A stretch of 64,000 nucleotides of DNA from Aradus depressus (Eukaryota > Arthropoda > Insecta > Hemiptera > Aradidae), in contig OY759218.1 in the NCBI GenBank assembly GCA_963662175.1, forward strand, positions 10,036,001 through 10,100,000, in the 5' to 3' direction. Positions 25,047 to 38,593 of the stretch are shown here, one piece after another; position 1 is the stretch's first letter, and every line of letters starts with the position of its first letter. The notes beneath the pieces are model-generated. The model saw only the letters and a program-made list of their open reading frames with translations. It was not told the origin of the DNA and ran no database searches. Position numbers and translations under genes: made by a program.

Positions 25047-28000
25047 TATATATATATATAAATAATATATATATATAAATAATATATATATATATAAATA
25101 ATATATATATATAAATAATATATATATATATAAATAATATATATATATAAATAATATATATATATATATATTATATATATATCGCCGTCGCCTCAACTCC
25201 TTCGCCAATGACAAGAATGACCTATAGATGAGACTATCTGAGGTAGGTACATGAACAAGACGATGAACTGAGTAGCCGAGGACTGGCAAGGTGTGATGGG
25301 CAGCCACGTCATGGGGGGCCTTGTACACGTACAGCACTTGCTCCTTCAAGACGAACCACAACCGTTTCCACTCCTTCCTCCCCTTCCGGTAGAGCCACCC
25401 GCTCATTGAGGACCCGCTGTCCTTCCCTGTCACCTGATAACACACACAAATATAATATAACTAACTATAGGATGTCATAACTCCATTTGCGCATTGGAAT
25501 TGATACACTTCTTAGCCATCCCGTAAGCCCACTCTTAGTGAAAAAAAAAAGTACGACAAACATTTGCCATTACGATTCTGAGGATGGGTCCACGATTTGT
25601 GTCGTATGTTCCGGACTTCGGAGTTCGCAAATAGCCTCTTCGGCAAGAAATTACGCTTCGTGAAAAATAAATTGTGGGAGCTCGAAAACAGTTCGCCCTG
25701 TTAGGAAATATATAATCTCTATAATTTTTCTTCTATCTGTAATGGTTCAAGAGCAAGTTCGTTAGTTAAAGAGAAAATAGCGAAAAATCACCCAAAAAAC
25801 CCGTTCAGTGTTGGCGGGTAATGGCTCAACCTATAATTCAAATAGTAATTCATAAAACTTCGCAAGTACACTCCTTCGAAAGTAAATTTAATGCTCTATG
25901 TAGGGAGTGTCACCACTGGGTTTCGGCTTAACGGTGCCGGGTTTTGGCCCGATTATCTCAATATCTGATAAAAAATTTCAGAATTATTAAACAGGAAAAT
26001 ACCTCTTTAAGCCGCTGGGGTACATATTTCTTGATCTTTTTCGCAGAATCCATTTTTTTGAATAAACTCTTTATATTGCTAATAGCAGCTCCAAATTCTT
26101 TTTCTGACAACTCCAACACACTCTTTACCGCATCTTTCATATTGCTCTCAGGGTTTTCGAACTCTTTAAAAAAAACAAATAAAATAACAACTCAATATTG
26201 AGAATTAAGACAGAATTAATGCTCCATCAAACCCAAAAGACAGGGAAAAGAAAAAAATCAGGATGGAAGTGCGGGAGGACATTCATGAGTTGTAGAAGGC
26301 TTTTGTCGCTACTGACAGCCACCTTTTTTAGAATGCTAGTAAACTGAATTCAGATTAATGCTAAACAATTCAAGACCTTTAATTTGATAGCCCACTTTAT
26401 TTTTATTTAAGTTTATCGCAATTTCGCCTATATCTTTTTAGCTTACTTATTATATAATATTACAGAAATATAAAAATCACAAAATGTAGAAACATAAAAG
26501 TTTTTCTATTAATTACCTTCTAGCAAATAAACGTAGCACTGCTTGCAGACTCGAGCAGAGTTAAACTTCAAATACTGGAGCGGTGCCTTATTACTCGAAC
26601 AATCCCCACAAACAACCTGCAAAGATGATAAGAACAAAACAACAAAAAAAACTTTAATGTTCGTTCCAAGTAAGCCTTGTTGGGAAACTGAGCATTCAAA
26701 TCACAGCTGTTCGTACGTAGTTAACCCTAAACAATTATATATAACTACTTCTCCTAGGAAAACTATGCTCGGTATAAAATATGCTTAAACAATGAAGTAT
26801 AATACATTTTTAAAATAAAAAATAAGAGTTTCCATAGGAATATCAAAAGGAAAACCAGAAATTCGGATGAAAAATTAACTCATAATTGGGCTCTTAGAAA
26901 ACATGAAACAGGCAGATGAGATGAAAATGAGCCAAATAAAAAAAAAAAAAGGCGGGGTACCTTCCCACAAGATCTGCAGTGATGTCTTCTGAAGGTGACA
27001 GTGAACTCGGCGGTACAGATCTGACACATGGTGGTACTTTTGTCTTGGATCCACACAGGGGCCTAAATAACATACATTTAATCATTTATACATTGTTTTT
27101 TAACAAATCTAGAAGTGCGTCTTCCAAGGACCAGACACTTACAGGAAACGCTGTTTTTATTTAGGGTATTTTTTATGAAGTTTTCGAACAGTTTAAAAAT
27201 CTCAAGTTTCAATGGGTACAATTAATTTTGATGGTTGTGGTTATCTTTTAACATGTATAATATATTTCGATTGCATTTGACTTTGTATGTTCTACTTTTA
27301 AGAGGGCGCCGGTAGCTCAGTGGTATGCGTGCTTGACTTCTGAGCTCAAGGGCCTCACGTGGGTTCGAAACCCGACTGAGGCCCTTAGTTTAGTTTATTT
27401 GGAAGGTAAAATAAACTTAAGCACGCCGCCCTTCGGATGGGACGTTAAGCGATGGTCCCGAGCCTGTACGATGTCAGGTACTCGTTAAAGACCCCTACCC
27501 TAGGTGAATAAAAATTTAGGGTAGACAAAATTTAGGACTCCCACAATAGAGTCGGGCTCATCTCCACCAGAGTGACGAAAGAGCGCTCTGGTAGTAGGCG
27601 ATATGCCCTCGTAGTTAAAGCCTGGGCATGAGTCATAAAACCTAGCCTAACCTAATCTTGTAAAAGAAAGAATCTTTGGAAAATCGGGTTGCATGGAATT
27701 CAGAATAAAAAGTTATACAACGCAGGTCCGAAAAACAATAAGTGAAGAGGAAACCGCGACTTACAAAATTCATTTAACCCATTAGAACTGGAGATTTTTG
27801 AACTTTTAATAGCGCCTCATGAAAGATGATATGATTCCTCAAGCTTCATCAGAAATAAAAAAATTGTCATCTATATTAGTTTAGAAGTTATTGGAAAGTT
27901 GACAATCTTCTTTGGGACTCCCTGTATATAGGCAAAAATAATCATACCTCTTTTCCCAGCTTTAGAGTGTCAGAATTAGAATTCTTTACGGCACAAGTTT

Positions 28001-31000
28001 TATTTAGGAAGGTCAACTGTCTACAATTATTCTCCTTGATAGCGGTTTGGAGAGCATCCACCCACTCTATGCACTCATCATCAGTTCTAAAAAAAACCAT
28101 ACACATGTTTAGTCAAAACAATCGGTTTTAAACAGTTCAAAAAAAGTTCATGTATAATATCTACCTACTACTTCTTAATTATGCAATTCTTAAACAATCT
28201 GGATCTTTAAGAAAAAAAAAAGTTAATGTTATCAGAGTTTCTTGAGGGTAAAAAGGTACAGACATTGAATAAACATGTTATAAGTACTGTTTCTGTTCAA
28301 AACTCCTAAATGAAGCATTTTAGAATCCATGTTTATGGGGGAACTTGTATACTTTAATTTCCTGTAAAATTCCCAAGTTTCGGTCATTAGTGTCGGGACA
28401 TTGTACATCAATACAAAAAAAAAGTGTTAATTGCAAGTGAACATTAACTATATAGCAAATATATGGACGGTACGAAAAGCCACAAAAATCAATAAAAAAA
28501 AATTAAAACATACAATAACTATTATTGATAGATTAGAATAAGAACGACTACAATCAAAAAGTAAATACAATACTTTGCTCTTAGGGTAAAACTTCTGGTG
28601 TTTGTAATAATATTGAACTCTTGGTTTTCGCCATGTTGAGCACAGACTTTCATACCGGACAAAGGCAGCTCGTACTTCACCTTCAGTCCAGCAATGGAAG
28701 TGGTGTAGATAGCGTACAGAAGGCAGTCACTCAACTGGGAAAAAGAAGAGAGATTACTTACAGAAGACGACAAGGGGCATAAACCACACGGGACATAAAC
28801 TATAGAGGATAGACCATGGGGGACAATATAACATGGGACATAAACTATAGACCATGCGGGGCATAGACCACACTCCCTCCAAATAGACTACACATAAGGA
28901 AATTAAAAAAAATTCCTTCGAACCGGTAGGTTTGAAAGATTTGGATTCAAGCAGATTAAAATTTCAAAATCCTACCCCCTTTTTTTTCATTTTTACTAAG
29001 GTTTTAGACATTTTAGAGAAAAAAAAAAAATGCAATAACTAGAGAACGACTAAACTGATTACAAAAATTCTATCAATATCTATTTCTAATACCCATGTAA
29101 AGGAGCTGATTAGATTTTAGCCAAAATCAGACGCAAATTGAGACCGCTTTACTGAGGCCTAAGTAAATTTTACGAGACACCTACAGCTTATATTAATGGT
29201 TTGATAGATGTGAGTACATCATACCAAATCGCATTCACATAAAGAAAACAACTGTAATGAAAATAATGCTATTTAATTTTACCGTTAACATACAACGTTT
29301 TTACAAAACTTTGTAATTAGGCAACCAATATTTCGGACTACATCTGATACGCACATATATTTTTTACGAGAATTACAGAATTTTGCTGCACAAGGAGAAG
29401 AAAATGAAGAATGAAGAAAAAAAAAAACTTAATTCTACAAATTGAATACTAATCACTCACTAGTATTATGAAACGTAACTGAGTTTCCTTGCGACTTAGT
29501 TTCTTCAGCTCTCCCTCCTTGATAAATAATCTTCCTGGCTTTATAATTTCATAATTACCAAGACAACTTTGAATTTGAAGAAGTTTGCCAAAATTATCCT
29601 GTAAATTTTAAAATGTCAGATATTTTAAACTATTTATTTAGAATCTCTCTCTCTCTCTCTATATATATATATAAGCGAACATGGTATACACTTGCTTGCA
29701 AAAGTATCAATTCCACGAAAAGAGAGAAGCAAACCAGTGCTGACGTTAACTACTGTAACACTTCATTAGGGCAAGAAATTGAAGGTATGAAGTGTTTCCT
29801 CAACATGAATCTAAATTTAGTTTCTTAAAATGTTGAAATGGGTGAATGCGAATCGTAAAAATGGTAAAATATATAAAGGTACTCAACGCACAGTTTCAAT
29901 TTAATGCATCTGTAGTAGCGAAGTAAGACTACTATTAATTAAAGAGGTGTTTAATTAAAATAAATTATAATTCTCATAGCTAATAATAATATGAACGAAA
30001 TCGATGCCAGTTTAGATACTTCGCCAATTTTAACCACCTTTTTTGATAAGGTATATACTTTTTAAATACATATACTGTCATGATATATGTATTATACCAT
30101 ATTATGTATTTGAGTAGACAAGCATCTAGATATCATATGTGATAGTAAGATGTGGGGCAAGATTTCTCATAGAAATAAAAGATGTCCTCCCACTGTTTTA
30201 TTTTTGACAAGAACCGGTTTCCAACGCAACTGCGACAACTTGTAGTTAGGTTGTACATAACATGAGTGTTCGGTTCTCCACATACACGGTGAGTGTTCGG
30301 TTCGCCAAGTATGATGACACAGTTGTGTTGATCTGGTCAAAAATAAAAGAGTGGAAAGACGTCTTTTATTTCTGACCTAATGGATATGTTATGGCTTTAC
30401 TTGCTTAATCAGTTATATGAACTAATTCAAAGTTAAAGTAAGTTTCTAATAAGGAACACTATGTGAATTTTGCAGTGAAAATGGTATTTAAGTGCTGAAA
30501 CTTCAAGCTTATGGTGTAAAAGGAATAACATTTATATGACACCTAAGAAGTATAGCATATGTTGATAAAATACCTCTTGGATTAGATATACTGGGTGTGA
30601 ACGTGTAGGAACCCAAGCATCCAATGCTCTTATCCCTTTTACTGTGTCCTAAATTTTGGTAGGGGTCTTTAACGATTACCAGACATTGTACAGGCTCGGG
30701 ACCGCCATTTAAGGTCCCCTCCGAAGGACGCCGTGCTTGACGTTTTATTATCTCCCAGATAAAAAAACGTGAGGGCCTCAGTCGGATATGATTTTGAGCT
30801 CAGTAGGCAAGGATGCTTCCTCTGAGCTACTGGCGCTCTCTACTTCTTCAATTAATACATCTCTCTCTTTTTAACACAAGAGCTACAAATACTAATAGTA
30901 ATAATATTTATAATAAAACACAAAGATTAAAACTCACCGCAAGTTTCAAACTACTATTGGCATGGTGCAAGACATCTTTGACTATTCTGAGAGCGGTTTC

Positions 31001-33508
31001 TGTATCACTGTACTCCGAATCATTTTTATCAAGATGATTGAGGTAATCCTCTAATAAGAGTCTATAGTGAGGGATTCTTTGCACTGGCTTCAGCATGTAA
31101 TGTTTCAATGTTAACATTTTACATTTACTGGAACTTTCAAATTCTTTGAGCGTTTTGTAAAACTTAGGATATTTGAGACAACACTCATCGAGGTAATTGC
31201 ATTGAGACTCAAAATCCTTCATATAGGTGGTATACAGTTTCAAGAATGGCCCCTTGCGGACAACAACATCAGCAATTTTCCTATTCCCGTCCCACGAGTT
31301 AATTCTACTCTCTAAATCACTCAAAAGATCTTCGTTCAAACTAAGGATTTGAGGAAGGGTGTTGAATACTTTGTCCAGCTCACTGCTGGGAATAATGGGG
31401 GAATTGTGTTTGGAATTACAAATTTCAACATGTTCCTTAAAATCAACAACTAGTAATCTGAGAGTATCTATGTACACTTTTTCCGTTGTCATAAGTTCTT
31501 CAGCTATTAAAAATATTTTATCACTTTTTGAATATACTTCAGGTTCATTATTTGTAAGTGGGTGTGAATATGCCGATGATTTTAGCTTCGTTTCCTCTTC
31601 GTCATCGACACTGACAGATGGAAAAGAATTCTGAGCTTCTTCATCGTCAGAAGGGCAATGAGGAATAATATCTAAAAATGAATTCACAGAATTACACACA
31701 ACATCTTCATGCTCCAACTCCTTCGGAGTGGTTGGATGTAAATGTGAAACATTAGAACTTTGAGTGAAGAGAGAACTGCCTGGTTGTGTATTCAACAACG
31801 AGATGGAATCAACATTATCTTCCGAATAGTTGGAAGGCAGCACTTTATCAGATGTTTCTACTTCAATGTTACTACACGAATTGGGTCTCATAACTTCATC
31901 CTCACATTTCCCATCTATATTGCTAGATTTAGAGTGTAAAAATGAAACATTAGAAAACTGTAGAAGAGAACTATCGTTTGGACTTATCAGTGAATTCAAA
32001 TCCCCAAACTCAGACTCTTCCAGAGAGTTTTCTGTTGAAATGGAGGTACTGTAAGAAAATAAAAACGTCTCATTTTCACTAATATCAACACATTCGAACC
32101 GAGATTCCACACTAGATTTTACATCTGAGAACGCAACGTCTTCAACACTTTCACTAGATTTCGAAGCACTATCTGGCGCAACCAACGTCTGAACTTTACG
32201 ACTGTGGAATGCGGGCCTCTTCACATAATTGGTTAGAAATTTAGGTTTTGGAAGCAGTGGTGGTTTTTTTAGAGATGTTGGTAGACCTAAAATACACACA
32301 AGGAGATTAATAATACGAAAAAAAGTAAAATATTTTGACAAAAGAGCAATAATATAAAAGAAATGATTCCAAAAGAAACATGGCGCTTGGATACTTGTGA
32401 TAATTTCTGTTAACATCGTTTTTTTTGTTTTTTTTTAAAGACTCATTGTAATTTATAAAAGACTTGTCTCTTTCAACTGTCACCACCTTTGCTTTACTGC
32501 CCCAGCTTTAAGAATTATAGGGGAAATTATGTAATTAGGCAGAAATACGATGTTGAGCTTTCACCCGAATTTCATGTTTTCTGATTGAAAAAAACTTCAA
32601 GCGTGTCTGTCTGTTTGTGTGTCCCTGAACACAATAATTCCTAACAGAATGAATACATCGACACAAAATTTTATATGCGTATCTAGAACACCATAAGAAC
32701 GGCATCCATTGAATTTCAGCAAAGGGAAGGGCGTCAGAGGGGAGTGGGCTCAACTCAAAACCTCTAATAACTGTCGATGTAATAAATGTACCGAAAAAAA
32801 ATTCAGTATGAGGGTTCACAAGACAAATATTGATTTTATTTGATCAAAAATGTATACACTTATCCTGGCCTTCCGAGAACTGTTAACTTATTTGTGAATC
32901 ACGGTCCTAGGGGTGGGGAGATGGCAATAATGGATACAAGCCCTGGACAGTAAGTTGGGGCATTTCTTACCGCCAAGGCACGACTATCTCCCTCCCCTAC
33001 AATATCCTATTCCCTCCTCGCAGCATTACCCACAAGATCTAACAAATAGTTCCACGGGGGAAGGGCGGCTAAAACTACGTTTGCTCCACTACAAAATAAC
33101 TAAGATCTAGCCCTGTTTATCATAGGATTTACCAGGAGAGAATATTCTACAAGAAAGTTGAAAGAAGAGTTTTAGTTTGTTTTTGCGATTCATGCCCGGG
33201 CTTTAACTAAGAGATTATTTCGCTTACTTCCAGAGCGACGAAAGAGCTCTCTGGTGGAAGAAATAAATAAAAAGAATATTGCCAGAATAAAGCGTATTAT
33301 TCTTTGAAAATTGCTTCGAATATTTAGAATGACAGTAAAGTGGAGGGAAGTCTGCTCACCCAACCCTCATATTATGAGGTTCTGTACATATTTTTGATAG
33401 GACCAACTAATCTATAAGACGCTAACGTTCATTCTCCACGTTAATAACAACAGTATAATAAGATTTTGTAATTCATACACTACCTTTACCTCGATCTTCC
33501 ATTTTCAT
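24064..33508 (-). CDS. FGD-family RhoGEF (DH-PH-FYVE-PH), complete, about 828 aa, 11 exons
   Basis: A guanine-nucleotide exchange factor, expected to act on Cdc42 and to bind phosphoinositides. Minus-strand exons are 33508-33490, 32286-30938, 29598-29461, 28734-28574, 28086-27948, 27062-26961, 26616-26517, 26163-26003, 25433-25251, 24459-24365 and 24103-24064. The phases join to 2487 nt. A proline-rich N-terminus (KKPPLLPKPKFL) and a Ser/acidic-rich stretch precede a DH domain (about 262-456; LKHYMLKPVQRIPHYRLLLE). PH1 follows (FIKEGELKKLSRKE, RSFTL). The FYVE finger has WIQD, RRHHCRSCGK and VVCGDCS with its cysteines intact, and PH2 has SGWLYRKGRKEWKRLWFVLK, ending MWIKALSEASVLK. The PH2 exon could end at 25251 or 25269 (both in phase). 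The domain order is diagnostic of FGD proteins; which FGD1-6 orthologue it is remains open. Confidence 0.92.
24998..25182. repeat. AT-only tandem repeat beside the PH2 exon of FGD
   Basis: About ten copies of a 16-20 base unit, AATAATATATATATAT with AAAT spacers, start some 70 bases inside the intron after the PH2 exon. Read through on the minus strand it gives an open repeat of IYI residues. This is an artefact of composition, not protein. Confidence 0.9.
26240..26440 (+). repeat. Interspersed repeat ('GCTAAACAATTCAAGACCTTT')
   Basis: The segment with TTTGTCGCTACTGACAGCCA, AATGCTAAACAATTCAAGAC and TTGATAGCCCACTTT matches the order of text at 52240-52400 and partly at 52430-52540. It lies in an FGD intron. 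The class is unknown. Confidence 0.5.
27303..27656 (+). mobile_element. tRNA-derived SINE, full length, in an FGD intron
   Basis: Begins GAGGGCGCCGGTAGCTCAGT (A box) with B box GGTTCGAAACC about 60 bases in. It continues through the shared body and ends CATAAAACCTAGCCTAACCT. It lies between the fifth coding exon and the first FYVE exon of FGD, antisense to the gene. The head is not a true tRNA, because no acceptor stem closes. Confidence 0.92.
28765..28895 (+). repeat. Short minisatellite in an FGD intron
   Basis: Four to five degenerate copies of a roughly 25-30 base unit built on GGGGCATAAACCACAC, GGGACATAAACTATAG and GGGCATAGACCACAC. It begins about 30 bases from the 3' splice site of the PH1 exon at 28734, on the intron side. 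Confidence 0.75.
30171..30373. mobile_element. MITE-like element with about 37-bp inverted ends (FGD intron)
   Basis: The left end AGAAATAAAAGATGTCCTCC continues to TTTTATTTTTGAC and is matched by the inverted right end GTCAAAAATAAAAGAGTGGA to ATTTCT, with three mismatches. Inside are two copies of GAGTGTTCGGTTC. There is no coding capacity. Confidence 0.75.
30645..30840 (-). mobile_element. tRNA-SINE, diverged, 3' truncated
   Basis: On the minus strand it starts with GAGCGCCAGTAGCTCAG and keeps the SINE body down to CTACCAAAATTTAGGA. The usual 3' third is missing. It ends about 100 bases before the 3' border of the large FGD exon (30938) on the intron side. Confidence 0.8.
32520..32930 (-). 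repeat. Interspersed repeat F2 copy in FGD intron 1
   Basis: Shares GATGTTGAGCTTTCAC, AATTTCATGTTTTCTGA, a CTGTCTGT-containing block and GGTGATTCAC-like text with the copies at 49770 and 33650. An open frame of 94 codons on the minus strand runs across it, but it shows no known motifs and is not kept open in other copies. Confidence 0.55.
33057..33118 (+). repeat. Short repeat 'GGGCGGCTAAAACTA...CTAGATCTAGCCCTG'
   Basis: The segment AAGGGCGGCTAAAACTACGT, then GCTCCACTACAAAATAAC, then AAGATCTAGCCCTG, is repeated at 35722-35780 and, more diverged, at 60204-60268. The 60204 copy follows a C homopolymer. It looks like the end of a transposon family. Confidence 0.6.
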
Positions 33509-33649
33509 CGCGGATTACTGGAAACTACTCCAGACAGACAGCTCAGCCACACAGCTCTCTCATTTCGGTTACTTATGGATCTAAAATGAGATAAAGTAAC
33601 ATCAATTATATGTATCTAAAAAATAGTTTTACTTCCTAAGATGTACGTT

Positions 33650-34430
33650 GTGAAAACATTATTTCCCCAGAATGTGTTCAAGTCTGCGGACACCATAACT
33701 TCCAACAGAATAAATATATCTACAAGAAGATGTATCTGTATCCAGAATCTCATAAGGACACCTATCGAATTTCTGCCAAATCGGCATAGGGGAAGAGGAT
33801 TGGAGGCTTAACTGCAAAACCGTAACAACTACCTATTTTATAAATGTATCGACAAGAAATTTTATACGATGATTCGAAGTTATTGATTTTCAGAAAATAA
33901 TCAAAATGAATTGGGGATTAAATCAATATCCCTAATAAATGCTAATGAAATAAATATATCCATGCGAAATTTTATTTATTTATTGTTGGGGTATGTAAGG
34001 AGATTTTGAATGTATAATAAAATATGTGTTTACTAGATTTCATATTAATCTTGATTTCTTAGATCTCATATTTAATCCACAGTCGTTTCGGGTATATTTT
34101 CGTTAAATAATTAAAAATTAACCAAGATTATAAATATTAAAAACAAAAAATAAAAATAAATGAGCAACTGATGATAGGAAAATATACTCGAAACGTCTGT
34201 ATATCACGTATGTTTCGAATCTCAGGAAGAATAGTATAGCTGCAACATGTATTATTAATATATAACATTTTATATGAGAATCGGGGAGCCCTTGGGTAAG
34301 CCCCCTTGATTTTCAGCCAAATCAGCTTCAGGGGAGAAGAGGTTAGAGGGAGAGCAAAAACTTAGTTGATGACAAATAGTTCGAGTTGGGGATGTACATT
34401 GCTGGTGATTTAACGAAAATATATTTTTTG
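33650..34430 (+). repeat. Interspersed repeat F2, one or two adjoining copies
   Basis: Landmarks include CTGCGGACACCATAACTTCC, AACAGAATAAATATATC, CATAAGGACACCTATCG and later TGTACATTGCTGGTGATTT, matching the order in the copies at 49770 and 61070. An AT-rich block with direct AAATATT repeats separates the two halves. Confidence 0.5.
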
Positions 34431-35559
34431 TTAAATGTTGAAAAGAGCAGAAAAGACGGGCTAAGAGGGAGCCACCTGGCTATTTATAGGTTGCCACCTT
34501 TTCTAACAGCAGTTTTACTACAACTTGGTGCATTAAAAAATAACACCTAAACCCACTTAAGGATTGAAGTAAGAAAAATTTATTTCACAACACCTAATAA
34601 CGTACATTAAACCAAAATATACATTACTTCTAGATGGAAAAAATAGATATACAGATATTTGTATATCACGGTATTGATAGATGACTTATTTTTTTAAATT
34701 GTAGGTTTTATGTTTACTTCACATTGACCATCTAAATTTACAATCTGTCGCAGCGATCTGCGCATATTCCATGCTACTATGCCAGTTATTCTTATATCAC
34801 TCCAAACTTTGATAAATGAGATAAGTTTTCCACAAGAGAAATAGATAGAGAAGAACGAACTCGAGTTTTCAACGTTCCCCAGGATGGATTTCTTACTACG
34901 CACTGTAACATGACACCCTTTCTCACTGTAGCTCTTGAAGGGGGTTTCGAAATGTTCGGTTTTAACAAAATAGAGGTTATTTTAGAAAAATTCCGGAGGA
35001 GGCCAGGCATACTGATTGAATATGACTGCCTCATATCAAACCAATAAATTTGAGATAAATGAATTACGTGAAAACAGAACAACAGATCAATTTCAAAGTA
35101 GATCGTACTAACAATATTTATCTTTTGAAATTACAAAAATAAATATTCTAAAAGTAATATTGATTAAAAATAAATAAAACCTTACATGAAACTTCGACCT
35201 AAAAAATTGAAGTGCCAACAGTTAAAAAATACATACCAAGCATTCCATTGCTTAATATTCTAATTTCGTTACAAAATGTAAAATAACTATTTGTAAACAA
35301 AAACAAAATAATAAAAAAAAAATTAGGTTCATTCATAATTCCAAAGTAACGTCAATAACAACCAGAAAGGTTATATATGTATTTAACAGACCCAGGGAGG
35401 TACTGTCGAGCTGGTAGCGGGAGGAATGACTAATATAACTCTGGTTATTTAAGATACCTTTCGGTTCTAAAGCATGCTGAAAAAACATTTGAAACACGCT
35501 ACAATATACTTTGAGACACTCTTAAAAATATATTTAAAACACTTTTTAAAAAATACTAC

Positions 35560-36264
35560 ACTCCCAGGCAAAATTAAAGGATCACTCACTTTTGCCATTT
35601 TAATGGGTTTATGACATCGGAAAAGGACATGAAGATATTATTATTTGTGGCATTGATACAGAAAATTAAAAATTAACAGGAGAAGTAAAATTCTTTATTT
35701 TTTTTAAATATGGAAAAAAGTTAGGGAGGGGCGGCTAAAACTATGTATGCTCCACTACAAAATTACCTAGATCTAGCCCTGAAAAGAAAAGTAACAAATA
35801 AAAATTTCAAAAAACATCGAATTTCTAAAACAATTTAGTAACTGGTGTTCCCTCCCCTAGCCGGAATGACAGCATTTATTCTACTGGGCATTCCCCTGAT
35901 TAAATTTTGAATTACTTCTTCCGATATGTCTTCCCACTCTTGAAGCAAGAGGTTCCGCAAATCCTCTAAATTCTGTGCTGTTTTGTTCTGACACGTCTTG
36001 CAAGCATGTGTCAGACCTGCTCTATGGGTTTCATGCCTGGACTTTTTGCAGGTCAGTCCATTACAATTTGAACTTCACGAAGGTACTGTTGAACATCAAA
36101 AGAAATCGAGGGCCGACAAACGGGGCGAAGGGCTTCACATGAGGTTCTAGGATCTCTCTGATATACCTTCCAGTAGCGATGGGAATATTTAGATTGTCCT
36201 TAGAACCATACTTTGTTTTTGTCCTGTCTAGACCCCTTACACATCTAAAAAATGAAACAGTCAT
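35560..36264 (-). pseudogene. Tc1-like transposase relic
   Basis: On the minus strand at 36190-36070 it reads GRYIREILEPHVKPFAPFVG then PRFLLM, the block before the second catalytic Asp of Tc1/mariner transposases. After shifts, MDWPAKSPGMKPIEQV gives the third catalytic block with G-M replacing the usual D-L. EEVIQNLIRGMPSRINAVI is the C-terminal end. The distal end carries CTCCCAGGCAAAATTAAAGG, the start of an inverted terminal repeat. The N-terminal half is absent and frames are broken. Confidence 0.8.
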
Positions 36265-37042
36265 TTGTATTCTAATTTATTTTTCCTCCCAAGGAAAGGA
36301 TAATGTCTGTTAAATTAAGAATGGAAATTTTAAATTCTTTCAAAACACTATCTTATATGTGGGACGGTAGAATAGAATATTTTTGCTGTCAATATTACAA
36401 AACTGTTGTTCTCATCACAGTTGGGTAACGAGCGCAAAGGGTTCTAAGGAAGTATATTTCAGATTACTTGATTGATTTGAATTAATAATACATAAAAAAA
36501 TAATGAATGAAATATGTAAACTTTGCTATTAAAAAAAGTTAATGGTAATATATATTTTATATTAAATAAGTTACTTTTTAGTTCTCAAACCCTTTATATA
36601 TACATCTTTTTCCACTCTTCTTATTGCAGAATTTCTTTCAAGTTTCGAAAGAATTTTAACCTCCTCTTTTTAAAGATGAGAAATTTATTTATTTTCGAGC
36701 AATGGGAACAAAGGTTTTAAGATGCAGACAGACAAATCGACAATAGGACGGACCACTGTGCTTCGAGCATATTACATTTTTAAAATTATTTTCGCTAACT
36801 TCTCTCGGCACATTTGATCCAAAGCACTCCTAGTGTTGTTCAAATGGTTATTTGTATAATTACGGTCATGTTCAGCCCTGCACATTTAAAAAATAAACTA
36901 GGAACATTTTATATTATTTAAAACTCCACAGTAGAGGACTTTTTATTTTTATACAGCCCTCTCATTCAAAGACATATACAATAACAATACCTAACATTTT
37001 CTGCAGAAATATTGTGAAATACTCAATAAAATATTGTAAAAT

Positions 37043-37236
37043 AAAAAAATATTGTCTATTTCACAAAATATATATATAGTATGAGAAAGTACTTTCGGTA
37101 TTGCTACCATATTCAGCCATGATTTACCAAATACTGACAACAAACAGTATTTGTTAAGTCGTGGCTGAAGATGGTAGCAATACCGAAATTACTTCCATAT
37201 ATTTGATATACTTTGTAAATTAGACAATATTTTTTA
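37043..37236. mobile_element. Foldback hairpin element, family H
   Basis: The arms pair from AATATTGTCTATTTCAC and its complement (TTGTAAATTAGACAATATT) inward through TTTCGGTATTGCTACCAT and ATGGTAGCAATACCGAAA to a loop around ACTGACAACAAACAGT. The inner right arm reads GTCGTGGCTGAAGATGG. It is close to the element at 56104. Confidence 0.8.
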
Positions 37237-38593
37237 AAACATACGTTTTTCTTTATTTAAAAATCTAGGCAGATATAAATAAAATAATGATGGGATGCCT
37301 AGACAATAATTCGTTATGAGAAATAATTGTCAAAGTTAATTGATACTAACCGCGGTGTGTCCAGTGGATATGCAAGTTATGAAATGTGAGGAACAAAAGG
37401 CAGGATTAGTGGGGAGGTATTTCATATTAACAAAGCACTTTTTAAAATAATTGGCTTCATATATTTTTTAAAAATATTCATTAAACAAAGAATATATATA
37501 CAATTTTAAAAATATATAAGAATCAATTTTTATAATGTCTAAATTGCAAATAAGAAATTAAGACTGAAATGCGTTATGTTTCCAGTTCGTAAACATTAAT
37601 CAAAATTTATCATGTCAGTTATCACTCTTATATAGGGATGTATTTGTGATGTTGTTTCTGTTGAAGGGTTGTTGGAGTGGATATCGGTCGTTTGTATAGT
37701 GAAATGTCGGTGTATTCTCTGGATTAAGTGCTCGTAATTTGAAGGTGTTCAGAAAGATAGAAGTCACATACTTTCTTCCATTCACTAGGACTAATGTTCT
37801 GTTATTAGGTTTATATATTCAAATATTTATTGTGTTTGGTACGATGCATATTAGCCATGTATATGCCACACGGTATGGGACAGGGGAGAAGCCCCATGAG
37901 AAGACCCAACCAGCCGCAAGACCGAACCACCGGCCGCTCTCTGCAAGCACACTTAGACAGACAGTAAACATTAGCGCAACAAGGCCTGGGACGAGGGTGT
38001 GCATGTGTGCGAGGCCGTCCACACCCTCCAAGCCCTGTTTAAATGTTATATTCTATTTACTTGAAAACTTCTGCTCGCTTAGGATGTAGTAACTTTTGTT
38101 TAGATATCATGTCATTTGTTTGTGTTTTTAAATATACCTTTGTATGTGTTTGTATTTAATTTTGGCTTAAATATAATATTTTAGTTTGTTTAGGTGTAAA
38201 TAATTTAAAGGTTATTGTTGGTTTAGTCACAGTTTCAATGTTCATATCTTTTACTCAAATCTAGCATACATCAACTCATTGATAATGTTTATATAGCAAT
38301 ATAGGCCCTGAAGAAGGCACCCTCGCCGAGAGCTCTGCAGAAACTCCACAAGTTTGTATTCATCGACCACAAGCCTCATCCCTCTTCCTTCCTGTTGTAG
38401 CCAGTGTAACAATATACAAAACGCATTTACTTGTGACACATGGAATTATTTTCTTTTAATTTGTAAGTGCTATGAAACTAGTCTCAGGATTATCCCTTCT
38501 CAGTTATAGGGCCCAATCCTAGTTTTAAATTAAAAAAAAAAAAATTACAATAAAATATATATTTAAAAAAAATACAAAAACTATAGTTCAGTA

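Noticed and set aside
24990..25445. 151-codon minus-strand open frame ending in repeated IYI residues
   Set aside because: Only the first 55-61 codons after the splice site are the PH2 exon. The remainder is read-through of an AT-only repeat.
27303..27380. Possible tRNA gene (A and B boxes present)
   Set aside because: The acceptor and anticodon stems do not close, and the sequence continues into a body shared by many copies. It is a SINE head.
32535..32819. 94-codon minus-strand frame upstream of the large FGD exon
   Set aside because: It lies wholly inside interspersed repeat F2, and other F2 copies do not keep the frame.
38251..38439. Possible minus-strand exon (VVDEYKLVEFLQ)
   Set aside because: A 3' splice site is present but no matching donor, phase partner or family was found. 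A CTGAAGAAGG block beside it suggests repeat sequence.
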